A stretch of DNA of 64,000 bases from Pseudomonas sp. LP_7_YM (GCF_004364435.1 NZ_SOCT01000002.1:310001-374000); one strand, 5' to 3'. Shown: positions 36,792-45,464, counted from the stretch's first letter. Translations and numbers: made by a program. The notes: generated by a model from the sequence alone, not told the origin.

Positions 36792-37534
36792 TGAGGGCGG
36801 CGCGGCGCGGGGTTCTAGTCGCGTTTCTCGCGGTATGGGTCGCTGCGTTTGCGCAGATGGCCTTCGCGGAACTGAAGTTTCCAGCGCTGAGCGGCCGGGT
36901 CGTCGACACCGCCAACTTGCTGGACGAGCCGAGCAAGGAGCATCTGGCGCAGATGCTCCGGGCCCATGAGCAACTGACCACAGAGCAGGTGGTGGTAGTC
37001 ACGGTGCCCGATCTGCAAGGCAGCACCATCGAGGACTACGGCTATCAGCTGGGTCGAAGCTGGGGCATCGGTCAGCAGGGCAAGGACAATGGCGCGCTGC
37101 TGATTGTCGCCAAACAAGAACGCAAGGTGCGCATCGAGGTGGGGTACGGTCTGGAAGATCGCCTCACGGATGCGCAATCCTCAGTGATCATCAATCAGGT
37201 CATCATCCCGTCCTTCAAGCAGGGCGATTTCGTCGGCGGCATCAACAAAGGCACCGAGGCCATCGTGCAGGTGCTCGGTGGCGAACCGTTGGCCGAACCT
37301 GTGATGGGCGCGTCGGGCGGCGATGAGGTCGAGGATTGGCGGATGAGCCTGCTGTTCTTCGTGCTGTTCGTGGCCGCCGCTTATATAAGCATGCGCTGGG
37401 GTGGCGGGATTGGCTTGCTCGGTTCAGGCGGCTCGGGCGGCTTTGGCGGATCAGGTTCGGGCGGTCCACGCTCAGGCGGTATGAGCGGGGGTGGTGGCAG
37501 TTTTGGCGGCGGCGGTGCCTCCGGTGGCTGGTAG
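36791..37534 (+). CDS. TPM-domain (YgcG-type) exported membrane protein
   Basis: 247 residues; start overlaps the lemA stop (TGATG). Signal peptide up to AQMAFA, then a TPM_phosphatase domain (FPALSGRVVDTANLLDEPSKEHLAQMLRAHEQLTTEQVVVVTVPDL, GIGQQGKDNGALLIVAKQERKVRIEVGYGLEDRLTD), a membrane helix near residue 200 (LLFFVLFVAAAYISM), and a Gly/Ser-rich tail ending SFGGGGASGGW. The domain also occurs in photosystem II assembly protein TLP18.3; in bacteria its role is not settled. Confidence 0.88.
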   Translation: MRAARRGVLVAFLAVWVAAFAQMAFAELKFPALSGRVVDTANLLDEPSKEHLAQMLRAHEQLTTEQVVVVTVPDLQGSTIEDYGYQLGRSWGIGQQGKDNGALLIVAKQERKVRIEVGYGLEDRLTDAQSSVIINQVIIPSFKQGDFVGGINKGTEAIVQVLGGEPLAEPVMGASGGDEVEDWRMSLLFFVLFVAAAYISMRWGGGIGLLGSGGSGGFGGSGSGGPRSGGMSGGGGSFGGGGASGGW

Positions 37535-37560
37535 TCGATAGCTCAATAAGGGTTGTACGC

Positions 37561-38178
37561 ATGGCTTTACTCACTGAAGACGAACAGCAGCAGGTGACCA
37601 GGGCCATTGAGGCCGTCGAGCGCGGCACCGATGCCGAACTGGTGACAGTACTGGCTGCCAGCGCCGATGATTACGCTTACGCGCCGCTGATCTGGGCCGG
37701 GCTGGTGGCGCTGCTGCTGCCGGGATTGATCAATTTTCACCCCGGCTGGCTCAACGCCAACGAATTGCTCCTGACCCAGATCGCGACATTTATCGTGGTG
37801 GCGCTGGTTTGCAGGCTTCCTGCCATCGGTATACGGCTGGTCCCGGCGTCGGTTCGCCATTGGCGAGCGGGAAGTCTGGCGCGGCGGCAGTTTCTGGAGC
37901 AGAACCTGCACTCCACGCTCAACGGCACTGGGGTGTTGATTTTTGTCAGCGAAGCCGAACGCTATGTTGAAATCATCGTCGACGACGGTATTGCCCGTCG
38001 GGTGGACGACAGCGTGTGGCGATCGATGGTCGATGTGTTCACCCTGCAAGTCAGGCAGGGCAGGATTCTCGAAGGGTTTCTCGGCTGTATCCATTCGTGT
38101 GGCCAGGTACTGAGCGAGCAGATTCCGGTAACCCAGCCGCGCAACGAGCTGCCGAACCGTCTGGTGGTGCTGGAATAG
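37561..38178 (+). CDS. Second TPM-domain membrane protein
   Basis: 205 residues, starting 26 bases after the previous gene. EDEQQQVTRAIEAVERGTDAELVTVLAASADDY is the TPM N-terminal part; two membrane segments follow (IWAGLVALLLPGLI and LLTQIATFIVVALVCRL), then NGTGVLIFVSEAERYVEIIVDDGIARRVDD. It is the usual third member of lemA-TPM-TPM operons. Confidence 0.85.
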   Translation: MALLTEDEQQQVTRAIEAVERGTDAELVTVLAASADDYAYAPLIWAGLVALLLPGLINFHPGWLNANELLLTQIATFIVVALVCRLPAIGIRLVPASVRHWRAGSLARRQFLEQNLHSTLNGTGVLIFVSEAERYVEIIVDDGIARRVDDSVWRSMVDVFTLQVRQGRILEGFLGCIHSCGQVLSEQIPVTQPRNELPNRLVVLE

Positions 38179-38181
38179 CAA

Positions 38182-38211
38182 CGGCGGGTGGCCACTTTTG
38201 GCCACCCGCCG
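38182..38211 (+). terminator. Strong GC-rich hairpin after the lemA operon
   Basis: CGGCGGGTGGCCA and TGGCCACCCGCCG pair perfectly (13 bp, loop CTTT) four bases after the last stop. There is no T tract, so it may act as a Rho-independent-like stop or protect the 3' end. Confidence 0.6.
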
Positions 38212-38369
38212 CGCTATGGCGCCAAAGATCGCATGGGTCGTCGACAACAATTTCTCTGATCCGGCATCCGATCCACCGCGACGTGGTGGCCGATAATTAA
38301 ATCCACCCCGGCCCCGCAACCCGCCTAAAATACCCGCCTCGCATTTTTCGTTTCCCGAGGCTCCACCCG

Positions 38370-39587
38370 ATGTCCGCCACTGCACCCAACGCCCTGCCAG
38401 CGCCGGATCACCGCGCCCGGTTCCTGAGCCTGCTCGACACCTGCCTGTCGCAGAACTCGCTGATCAAGCTGGTGCTGGCCAAGTACGTCGGCAGCGAGGC
38501 AGAACTACAGCGCATCATCATCAAGCCCGCCACGATCAAAGGTCAGCCGTGCCTGTCCTTTATTTACCGCTACAAGACCCGCGACATCACCAAGAATCAT
38601 CCCCTTGCCCAGGCGCAGGAACTGATTGCCGACCTGCTGCCTGAGTCCTTCAGGAACGCCCATCTGCTGTCGCTCACCGACGAAGTGCAACTGGAGTTCA
38701 GCAAGAAGGGCAAAAGCACGTTGTTTAGCAATACATCGCAACAGGACCGTGAAGCGCCTTCGACCGGGCATGATCGTGAGAAGAAGCGCTATCTGGAGCT
38801 GAGCCGGCCGTTTCTCACCGATCTGGGCGTGACTAACAAGCAGCACGAGTTGATCCCGGCCATGTCGCGCAAGTGGAAGCAGATCAATAAATTCATCGAA
38901 GTGTTTTCCCATGCCCTGGCGACTTCGCCGATCAAACTCGACAAGCCGGTGACGGTGGCTGACTTTGGCTCGGGCAAGGGCTATCTGACCTTCGCCATTC
39001 ACGATTACCTGCGCAACACCCTACAGGCCGAGGGCAATGTCACTGGCGTCGAATTGCGCGAGGACATGGTCACCCTGTGCAACGGCGCAGCGGGGCGGCT
39101 GGAGCATCCGGGGCTGGTGTTCAAATGTGGCGATGTGCGCTCGGTGGCGCCAACCGAGCTGGACGTGATGATCGCGCTTCACGCCTGCGATATCGCCACC
39201 GACTACGCCATCCACACCGGCATTCGCTCCGGTGCGTCGATCATCATGTGTTCGCCCTGCTGCCACAAACAGATTCGTTTGCAGATCCAGAGCCCGACGC
39301 TGCTCAAGCCGATGCTTCAATACGGTCTGCACATGGGCCAGCAGGCGGAAATGGTGACCGATGCACTGCGCGCGCTGCTGCTGGAAGCGTGCGGCTACGA
39401 GACCAAGGTGTTCGAATTCATCTCGCTGGAACACACCAACAAGAACAAGATGATCCTGGCAGTGAAGCGAGCAACGCCAGTCGATCCTGCCGAGCTGTTA
39501 GCAAGGATTCAGGAACTCAAAACCTTCTACAACATTCAGGAGCAGTGTCTGGAAACGTTGCTCCGGGCGGACGGTCTGCTCGACTAG
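38370..39587 (+). CDS. Class I SAM-dependent methyltransferase (Methyltransf_32-like)
   Basis: 405 residues. The SAM site is VTVADFGSGKGYLTFAIHDYL (about residues 193-213) with VTGVELREDMVTLCN after it and LDVMIALHACDIATDYAIHTGI further on; SPCCHKQIRLQI carries a conserved CCH. This matches the broad family that includes eukaryotic METTL25/TRMT13-like proteins, so an RNA substrate is possible but unproven. The N-terminal 180 residues are a poorly characterised domain with a KSTLFSN-type loop. Its last four bases overlap the stop of the convergent EamA gene. Confidence 0.82.
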   Translation: MSATAPNALPAPDHRARFLSLLDTCLSQNSLIKLVLAKYVGSEAELQRIIIKPATIKGQPCLSFIYRYKTRDITKNHPLAQAQELIADLLPESFRNAHLLSLTDEVQLEFSKKGKSTLFSNTSQQDREAPSTGHDREKKRYLELSRPFLTDLGVTNKQHELIPAMSRKWKQINKFIEVFSHALATSPIKLDKPVTVADFGSGKGYLTFAIHDYLRNTLQAEGNVTGVELREDMVTLCNGAAGRLEHPGLVFKCGDVRSVAPTELDVMIALHACDIATDYAIHTGIRSGASIIMCSPCCHKQIRLQIQSPTLLKPMLQYGLHMGQQAEMVTDALRALLLEACGYETKVFEFISLEHTNKNKMILAVKRATPVDPAELLARIQELKTFYNIQEQCLETLLRADGLLD

Positions 39588-40483
39588 ACCCGAGTTGCCA
39601 CGACCGGCGTGGGTGCCAGAACTGCGGTCTTGCGCCCGATGGCCAGCGTCACCACTACGCCTGCGGCAAAGATCCAGGTGATCGGGTCAATGTGCTCGCC
39701 AAAGAACACTGCCGAAAAGGCCATGGTGAAGAACAATTGCACCAGCTGGATCTGACTGACCCGCGCGATGCCGCCCATGGCCAGCCCTGCGTACCAGGCG
39801 AAAAAGCCGAGAAACTGCGAAAACAGCGAAACGTAACCGAATGCCCACCAAGCGCCCGCCGAAATCGGCCCTTGGTGCTGTGAGGCCAGATAACCGACGG
39901 GAACGATCAGCGCCGGCAACGAAATCACCAACGCCCAGCAGATCACCTGCCAGCCGCCCATCTGCTTCGCCAGTCTGCCGCCTTCGGCATACCCCAGCCC
40001 ACCCACCGCCACTGCGCCGACCATTAAGAGATCCCCGGCCTGCAAATTGCCCGCGCCGCTGATCAGTGCATAACTCAGGACTAAAACGCTGCCCATCGTC
40101 GCGCACATCCAGAACGCTTTGGACGGGCGCTCATGGGACAGCCACGCAGCGTAAATTGCTACGAGCAAGGGCTGCAGCCCATTGACCAGAGCGCCGTGGG
40201 ACGCAGGCAATGTCTTCATCGCCCACGCCGAAAGCACCGGAAAGCCGACGATCACGCCCAACGCCACCACCATCAGCGCCTTGAATTGCGCGCGGGTCGG
40301 CCATTTCTCCCGACGCCACAGCAACAGCGCTGCCGCCGGGATCGCCGCGCACAATGCCCGGCCCAGGCCGTTGAGCATTGGGTGGATTTCCTGAACGACA
40401 ATGCGGGTCATGGGCAGGGTCAGGCTGAAGATCACTACCCCGAGCAATCCCAGGGCCATGCCAGTGTTTTCGCGGGAGGACAT
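39584..40483 (-). CDS. EamA-family (DMT) exporter
   Basis: 299 residues, ten predicted helices in two EamA halves of about 140 residues (GVVIFSLTLPMTRIVVQEIHPML ... and GDLLMVGAVAVGGLGYAEGGRLAKQMGG ...). Inner-membrane metabolite exporter or permease; substrate cannot be told from sequence. VQLFFTMAFSAVFFGEHI in the second half is a typical EamA helix-9 region. Single gene. Confidence 0.85.
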   Translation of the reverse strand: MSSRENTGMALGLLGVVIFSLTLPMTRIVVQEIHPMLNGLGRALCAAIPAAALLLWRREKWPTRAQFKALMVVALGVIVGFPVLSAWAMKTLPASHGALVNGLQPLLVAIYAAWLSHERPSKAFWMCATMGSVLVLSYALISGAGNLQAGDLLMVGAVAVGGLGYAEGGRLAKQMGGWQVICWALVISLPALIVPVGYLASQHQGPISAGAWWAFGYVSLFSQFLGFFAWYAGLAMGGIARVSQIQLVQLFFTMAFSAVFFGEHIDPITWIFAAGVVVTLAIGRKTAVLAPTPVVATRV

Positions 40484-40734
40484 GCTGAATCGTGCCTTGT
40501 GGTCATGGGGGAGGGAGGGCTCTCATTCAGCCACAGATCGCTGGGCATTCCCCTTAACAGCTGCCAACAGAATCGGCCATACACTTTGCCTTCAGTGAGG
40601 CAACGCCGTTGCTGCTGAGGATTTTTTCGCGGCTCGCCCTTTGGCAACGAGTTCAGGTGCAGAAATTGAATGCCATCTTCCTGCAACAGTTCGAAGGGCA
40701 AATTGCTGCCATCGAAACCAGCAGGAGAACTATC

Positions 40735-40962
40735 GTGTCGGTCATCGAAAAATGGGCGTTGCGGGGTGTCGTGGTGTTTTTCGTCGCCTGGATGGCGATC
40801 CTGGTCGGTCAATGGTCAGCGCGCGCCGTCAGCGCTATCGGCAACGAGCGGCTGGCCTCTTTGAGCAGTATGCAGCTGCCTGATTCGCCTGCAGCCAGCG
40901 TCAATAAACATGCACATGGCAATACAGTTGCGGCGGGTAGTTTGGCGCAAAGTAACCCGTGA
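40735..40962 (+). CDS. Small single-pass membrane protein, unknown
   Basis: 75 residues from GTG 40735, chosen because AGGAGA lies seven bases upstream; the longer open frame from 40609 has no such site. MSVIEKWALRG leads into one helix, VVVFFVAWMAILVGQW, followed by a periplasmic or cytoplasmic tail rich in Ser and Ala. No family recognised. Confidence 0.5.
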   Translation: MSVIEKWALRGVVVFFVAWMAILVGQWSARAVSAIGNERLASLSSMQLPDSPAASVNKHAHGNTVAAGSLAQSNP

Positions 40963-41083
40963 GAGGGGCGACATAAGACTGACAGTTGTAGCCCTTTCTA
41001 TTGCCGGCTCTTACAGGGCCAGCCGCGCAGAGACCTGCGAGCACGTTTGCACCAGGGAAAAATTTTCTCTAGTATTCGCCGCC

Positions 41084-41317
41084 ATGGCTACCGTACACAC
41101 CGACCGCAACTGGAAGATCAAGATCTATCCGGACGACCATGCCCCACCGCATTTCCATGTGCAGACCCCGGAAGGTGAGTCCTTGGTGCAGATTGACGGT
41201 TTGAGAGTGCTGGGCAAGGGGGCCGAGCCCACAGCGCTCAAAGCCGCCTTGACATGGGCCCGAGCTCACACTGCTGAACTGTGGCAGGTGTGGTACGAGC
41301 AGAACCGGAGAACCTGA
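41084..41317 (+). CDS. DUF4160 protein, possible toxin of a TA-like pair
   Basis: 77 residues from ATG 41084. KIKIYPDDHAPPHFHVQTPEGESLVQID is the DUF4160 signature (PPHFHV), ending AELWQVWYEQNR. DUF4160 genes are commonly paired with DUF2442 genes, and such pairs have been predicted to be toxin-antitoxin-like modules. Here the partner follows after three bases. Activity not shown by sequence. Confidence 0.75.
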   Translation: MATVHTDRNWKIKIYPDDHAPPHFHVQTPEGESLVQIDGLRVLGKGAEPTALKAALTWARAHTAELWQVWYEQNRRT

Positions 41318-41320
41318 GCA

Positions 41321-41758
41321 ATGCCAAGCAAATTACGTATCGCTGGCGTACAACCTGTTCCAGGTATGCGCGCCCTGATCATCGACTGGAATAACGGCAA
41401 GCGCCACACGGTTGACCTTTCGACCTTTCTTGATCAATTCCCCGGCCTTGCTCCGCTCAAGGACGCTGATCTGTTCGAACAGGCAGCGGTAGGGGAGTGG
41501 GGCTTCGATGTCGTGTGGGGGGGTGAGCTGGAGGTGGCCGCAACGACGCTGCATCGGTTGGCGCTGGAGCAATCGGGTGAGGTGATGCCGACCCGGGACT
41601 TCAAGCAATGGATGGCGAAAAACAACCTGTCGTTGTCAACTGCCGCTGCCGAGCTAGGGTTCACGCGCCGAACCATTACCGCTTACAGCAGCGGGGCGGC
41701 GCTGATACCCAAGCACGTTGCGCTGGCATGCAGAGGCTGGGAATACGAGCACCGCTAA
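41321..41758 (+). CDS. DUF2442 protein fused to a helix-turn-helix
   Basis: 145 residues. Residues 1-85 are DUF2442-like (VPGMRALIIDWNNGKRHTVDLSTFLDQFPGLAPLKDADLFEQAAVGEWGFDVVW); residues 93-145 form an HTH (FKQWMAKNNLSLSTAAAELGFTRRTITAYSSGAALIP). The added HTH would let the product bind its own promoter, as antitoxins do. It is coupled to the DUF4160 gene and its last bases overlap the end of the convergent DUF4917 gene. Confidence 0.75.
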   Translation: MPSKLRIAGVQPVPGMRALIIDWNNGKRHTVDLSTFLDQFPGLAPLKDADLFEQAAVGEWGFDVVWGGELEVAATTLHRLALEQSGEVMPTRDFKQWMAKNNLSLSTAAAELGFTRRTITAYSSGAALIPKHVALACRGWEYEHR

Positions 41759-42804
41759 AAAACTTGCCCCGTATCTCCACCTTTTTTCTGCCTAACCTCC
41801 TTCAACCGCGCCACTGGCACCGACAATTCCGAACTTCCCAGCGGATGGGTCGTCGCGTCGAAGAACTTAAGCTCAATGTTCTGCCCCTCGAACAGCGTGC
41901 TGTAGTGGCGTTTCCTGTGTTGAATGAAGGCTTCGCTACGCGGCAGCACCGAGATCGCCAGCGTTTTGGGGCGGGCCTGAAGTACGGCGTTCAGAATGTG
42001 CCGGTCCTGTTTTCCCAGCCCGTGGCCGAAGACACACAAGGCGCCTTGGTGTTGCGCCAGTTGGGCGTGGCAGAACGACAGGTAGTCCGAGCCGCGGATG
42101 ATCTTCATCTTGTCTTCGCTGCGGCCTTCGCAGACGAACAGTGGCACATCATCCAGCGCATTCACGGCAAAGCTGCCCATCAGGGTGCTTTCCGATGATT
42201 GCAGCTTGCGCGCCGTACCGTCGAAGTTCTTCACCAGATGCATGCCGCCGTGCAGATACAGAATGCGGGTTGCATGGCTGTCGGTCCGATGCAGATTGAA
42301 TTCAGCGTCATCGTCGAACAGATCGTCGAAAGGCTGGGCGCCATGCATCACTGCCCAGTAGGCGAGCAGGTCGTAGTTGGTCGAGTAGACCGTCGCATAC
42401 TGACTCAGGGCTTTGCTGACATGGGCGATGCTCGACGGCTCCATCAATCGCCAGGGAATGTGCGCCGAGCGAATGCCGTGGATCAGCGCTTCCTTGATCG
42501 CGAAATAGCGGTTGCGTGGCGATGACGAACTGATGGTCAGCGCCGCATTGACGCGCATCGCGATCTTCAGGCCAGTGAGCACGGGTTCGAAGTTTTCGGT
42601 TTCCATCGACTTGAACAGCGCAAGCTCGGTTGGGCTTAGCGGCTTATTGCGAGTGGTTTGCGCCAGTTCGAACAGCGAGTCGTAGGCGAAGTTCTTCCAG
42701 ACAGCGAGACTCGCACCATTACCCAGCAGCAACCCGGAGCATGGATGGGTTGTCTGCAGCTGGTTCCAGTCGGCAAGTTCGGCATCAAAATCGGTGAATT
42801 CCAT
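41755..42804 (-). CDS. DUF4917 protein with a SIR2-like NAD-binding fold
   Basis: 349 residues. SIR2-type elements in order: nucleotide loop SGLLLGNGASLAV (about 24), ATVYSTNYDLLAYWAVM (TNYD, about 137), ILYLHGGMHLV (HG, about 181), and CVFGHGLGKQDRHI (about 257). This order is that of SIR2/SIR2-like NADase domains, many of which act in anti-phage defence. The gene runs towards, and by four bases into, the DUF4160/DUF2442 pair. Domain assignment by motif reading; NADase activity is inference. Confidence 0.7.
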   Translation of the reverse strand: MEFTDFDAELADWNQLQTTHPCSGLLLGNGASLAVWKNFAYDSLFELAQTTRNKPLSPTELALFKSMETENFEPVLTGLKIAMRVNAALTISSSSPRNRYFAIKEALIHGIRSAHIPWRLMEPSSIAHVSKALSQYATVYSTNYDLLAYWAVMHGAQPFDDLFDDDAEFNLHRTDSHATRILYLHGGMHLVKNFDGTARKLQSSESTLMGSFAVNALDDVPLFVCEGRSEDKMKIIRGSDYLSFCHAQLAQHQGALCVFGHGLGKQDRHILNAVLQARPKTLAISVLPRSEAFIQHRKRHYSTLFEGQNIELKFFDATTHPLGSSELSVPVARLKEVRQKKGGDTGQVF

Positions 42805-43217
42805 CGTCTCGCTTCGCTTTCAGGTGAGCAGGTACTGACCAGGGCCAGAACGGAGTGGACTTATAGGAACACAAGCCTGGCTTGTCAACGACACATGCCT
42901 TGATCCACCGTCCGGTAGATAGTTCGAACCCGTTCGACAGCCTATAAGAACGTGCCCCGATCTGAGTGCCTGACTCACTGGCGCACCTGCAGCGCCTGAC
43001 CCTTGCAGCAGCGAAGGCCTGGATTGCATCCGGGCTTTCGCAAGGTTCGAAAGCACGCGGACCCTGAAAATCCTCATGTGCACCGCCCCCTAAACCAGCC
43101 GCTCACTGCTGGGCCTTGCGCCAGTTTTCGCCCCGGAAAATCCATAGGAACTCTGCCCTGCGAAGGCTCTCTATCAATACATTCAGAGCTTTTACGACCT
43201 TGAAAAGGACCACCTCA
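42805..43217. other. Intergenic region between DUF4917 and the beta-propeller gene
   Basis: About 410 bases, no convincing gene. GTTCGA occurs twice four bases apart (42926-42941), a possible small regulator site. Open frames here lack ribosome sites. Confidence 0.5.
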
Positions 43218-44174
43218 ATGAATCTCCAACACACCGCTACGCAGGAAATCATTGCCGTCGACAAGCAAGGTCAGCAAGTGCTGTTCCTGGACCCCGGGGA
43301 TCTCTCAGTGCGCGCTGCAATCACCGGTTTGCCGACCCGCCCGCACGAACTGCTGGTACTTGAAAAACAGCGCAAGGCATACGTACCGATCTATGGCGAC
43401 GGCGTCCATGGCGACAATCCCAATCCGAATCATCAGGTCGCAGTGATCGACCTCGACACCCGCACGCTGACCGGATTTATCGACACGCTGCCCTATGTGT
43501 CCCCACACACCGGGCGTCTGGGGCGCGATGGCCGTGTCTACCTGTGCTGCGAAGACAGCTCCACGATCCTCGTCATCGATCCTGATCAGGATAAGGTGGT
43601 CGGGCATATTAAGGTGCCGTCGACGAACATACACAGGCTCACCCCGCTGCCGCATGCCGATCAGTTGTGGGCCGAAAGCGAGGAAGATGGCCAGCTCTAC
43701 GCCATCAATGTGCATAACGGAACCGGTCAGCTGGCGGCGACCCTGACAATGCCGGGCCCGGTGAACGGCATCGATGCTTCGCCGCTGCACCCTTGGGTCA
43801 TCGCCTCGGCCGCAGACCGCCCGGTGATCTACGCAGTGGACACTGAGCAACGCCGCGTGCTGCGCACCGTCGAACTTCCGGGACACAGACGCCAGGGACA
43901 GGTCGTGCGCTTCAGCCCCGATGGCCGATTACTGGCGGTGCTCGGCGATTTTGAACCGGTGGTGAGCTTTTACGATGAAAACCTGAAATGGCTGTTCAAC
44001 GCCGAACTGGGTGACAAGCCGTTAGACGGTTGCTTCAGCCCCGCCCAGGATTATTTGCTGGTTGCCAACGAAAATGACGCCACCATCAGCGTGATCGACA
44101 TCCTCAATCGAAAAACCCTCGGCCATGTGCCGGTTGGGCAGGGTTGCGAAATCCTGGCGTACTTTCAACGTTGA
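43218..44174 (+). CDS. YncE-like beta-propeller protein
   Basis: 318 residues from ATG 43218 (AAGGA eight bases upstream; the frame is open from 43116 but has no site there). Repeated blades of about 40-45 residues with the pattern VAVIDLDTRTLTGFIDTLPYVSPHTGRLG, ILVIDPDQDKVVGHIKV, and ISVIDILNRKTLGHVPVGQGCE are typical of YVTN/YncE propellers. No signal peptide is seen, so it may be cytoplasmic, unlike periplasmic YncE. Ligand unknown. Confidence 0.8.
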   Translation: MNLQHTATQEIIAVDKQGQQVLFLDPGDLSVRAAITGLPTRPHELLVLEKQRKAYVPIYGDGVHGDNPNPNHQVAVIDLDTRTLTGFIDTLPYVSPHTGRLGRDGRVYLCCEDSSTILVIDPDQDKVVGHIKVPSTNIHRLTPLPHADQLWAESEEDGQLYAINVHNGTGQLAATLTMPGPVNGIDASPLHPWVIASAADRPVIYAVDTEQRRVLRTVELPGHRRQGQVVRFSPDGRLLAVLGDFEPVVSFYDENLKWLFNAELGDKPLDGCFSPAQDYLLVANENDATISVIDILNRKTLGHVPVGQGCEILAYFQR

Positions 44175-44338
44175 GAGTGGGCGCGGTATCTGCCCGTCAC
44201 GATGTTGACCGGCGATAACGCTTTTAGGGTGATGGCGCTGGGACGACTCAGGCTAACAGTGCCAGGCGTGCGGGTCACAACGTTCACTTTGGGTTATCGT
44301 GTGCCTCGCCATACGGCCGGGAAGGGAGAGGAAAGGAC

Positions 44339-44479
44339 TTGAAAACCATCGTCATTGCAGCACTGCTTTGCCTCGCCGGCTGCAGCGCTTATTCGCAGCC
44401 CGGCCCTTACCGGCCAGAGAAAACCGGGCCGGATTTTAACTGCACAATGGACCCTCCGAACCAGCCGGGTTGTCCGTGA
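44339..44479 (+). CDS. 46-residue lipoprotein
   Basis: TTG start at 44339 with GGAAAGGA just upstream. The product is MKTIVIAALLCLAGCSAYSQ then PGPYRPEKTGPDFNCTMDPPNQPGCP. LAGC is a lipobox giving an N-terminal acylated cysteine at residue 15; the mature peptide of 32 residues is Pro-rich with two further cysteines that could form a disulfide. No family recognised. Short but with a clean ribosome site and signal. Confidence 0.6.
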   Translation: MKTIVIAALLCLAGCSAYSQPGPYRPEKTGPDFNCTMDPPNQPGCP

Positions 44480-44624
44480 TGCCCGCGTAAATCGCAGCTT
44501 TTGAGCGGGATAGCTGTTGAGGGCGTAGGACTATTCATGACTTTAAATAGGATCGGTCTTGATTGTTCTCGACAGCCCGGTTCCGGGTTGTTTGCATAAA
44601 AGTCCCACGCTAGGCTTCGCACCG

Positions 44625-44640
44625 TCGCTGATATCAGCGA
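44625..44640. repeat. Perfect 16-bp palindrome in the BRO-N leader region
   Basis: TCGCTGATATCAGCGA. Together with flanking ACCG/CCGG bases it is part of a longer segment (about 44570-44840) that I recall as recurring in Pseudomonas genomes ahead of short genes. It could be an operator or an RNA hairpin. Confidence 0.55.
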
Positions 44641-44714
44641 CCGGATTTAGCGATCCGAGCCATGCCGCACTGCAAACAACTTGTTTCAAACCTACCATTT
44701 GAAGCAGGTTCAAT

Positions 44715-44835
44715 GGCAGCTGTGCGTCGGAGACCTTCGGGTCTGCCGGGTGGTATGGCCGGTTCGCTAACCTTCGCACAGCTGCCACCCTAAACTCTTC
44801 AGAGCCACAGGGTGGTAGCTCCAACGTAAGGAGCT
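44715..44835 (+). ncRNA. Structured leader RNA upstream of the BRO-N gene (C4-like)
   Basis: GGCAGCTGTGCG (44715-44726) pairs with CGCACAGCTGCC (44775-44786), a perfect 12-bp stem enclosing an AGACC-TTCG-GGTCT hairpin. CCACCC (44785-44790) can pair with GGGTGG at 44748-44753 or with GGGTGG at 44810-44815, two exclusive folds. AGCTCC (44817-44822) pairs with GGAGCT (44830-44835), hiding the ribosome site AAGGAG of the leader ORF. Position ahead of a BRO-N gene resembles the phage P1 c4 RNA. Whether it is a separate antisense RNA or a cis leader cannot be told here. Confidence 0.6.
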
Positions 44836-44841
44836 GCACTG

Positions 44842-44910
44842 ATGCAGGCATTGTGTTCCTCAAAAAATCCACAACCATCGTCTACCCAAGCAAGGGGAAC
44901 AAGGCGATGA
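44842..44910 (+). CDS. 22-residue leader ORF coupled to the BRO-N gene
   Basis: ATG 44842, nine bases after an AAGGAG that lies inside a hairpin; it encodes MQALCSSKNPQPSSTQARGT plus RR and stops at TGA 44908-44910, overlapping the BRO-N start as ATGA. In P1 the short icd frame overlaps and is translationally coupled to ant in just this way. The peptide itself has no recognisable function; the role is likely to be coupling. Confidence 0.6.
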   Translation: MQALCSSKNPQPSSTQARGTRR

Positions 44911-45464
44911 GCGACTGCTTCGAACCGATCATCTTCACTCGCCACCATCGCCAGCTACGTACCCTCCTGTTGGAGAACCAAGCCTGGTTCTGCCTTCAAG
45001 ACACCGCCCGCCTCATGGGCAAAGCCCTCGACGAACGCGCCACCTGGAAACTCGACGCAGACCAGCGCCGCACCGTCTGGCTTGAGGCCAACGGCCAGTG
45101 CAGCAAACAGCTGCTCATCAGTGAATCCGGGCTATTCACAATGCTGGTCCACCACTACGTCCCTGAAAATCGAGCGCTCCGACGCTGGATTACGCATAAC
45201 GTATTGCCGACTTTGCACAATAAGTTCGAACCCCACCTGCCAAATCTCAGAGCGATGAACTGGGCGGGCAGCACCGTGGGCCTGCTGGAATGGCAGAGCA
45301 AATACTGGGTCCAGCTCAACGACATGCCTGAGTTGCTGATGGAACCTCAAACTCGCCGGATCGGCGGGTTATATCGACGTTTCTTGATGTTGTTAAAGGG
45401 GAATTGGCGGGAGCTGTTTGGAATGGGGCGCGGGCGTTATGAGCGTGGCAACTGGAGCGGGTAA
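44907..45464 (+). CDS. BRO-N domain protein (antirepressor-like)
   Basis: 185 residues from ATG 44907. N-terminal BRO-N fold: FEPIIFTRHHRQLRTLLLENQAWFCLQDTARLMGKALDERATWKLDADQRRTVWLEANGQCSKQLLISESGLFTMLVHHYVPENRALRRWITHNVLPTL. BRO-N proteins bind DNA and include phage antirepressors. No other phage gene is in view, so this is an orphan or domesticated copy. The C-terminal 60 residues are basic and lack the usual KilA-C or ORF6C domain. No independent ribosome site; expression should depend on the leader ORF. Confidence 0.85.
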   Translation: MSDCFEPIIFTRHHRQLRTLLLENQAWFCLQDTARLMGKALDERATWKLDADQRRTVWLEANGQCSKQLLISESGLFTMLVHHYVPENRALRRWITHNVLPTLHNKFEPHLPNLRAMNWAGSTVGLLEWQSKYWVQLNDMPELLMEPQTRRIGGLYRRFLMLLKGNWRELFGMGRGRYERGNWSG

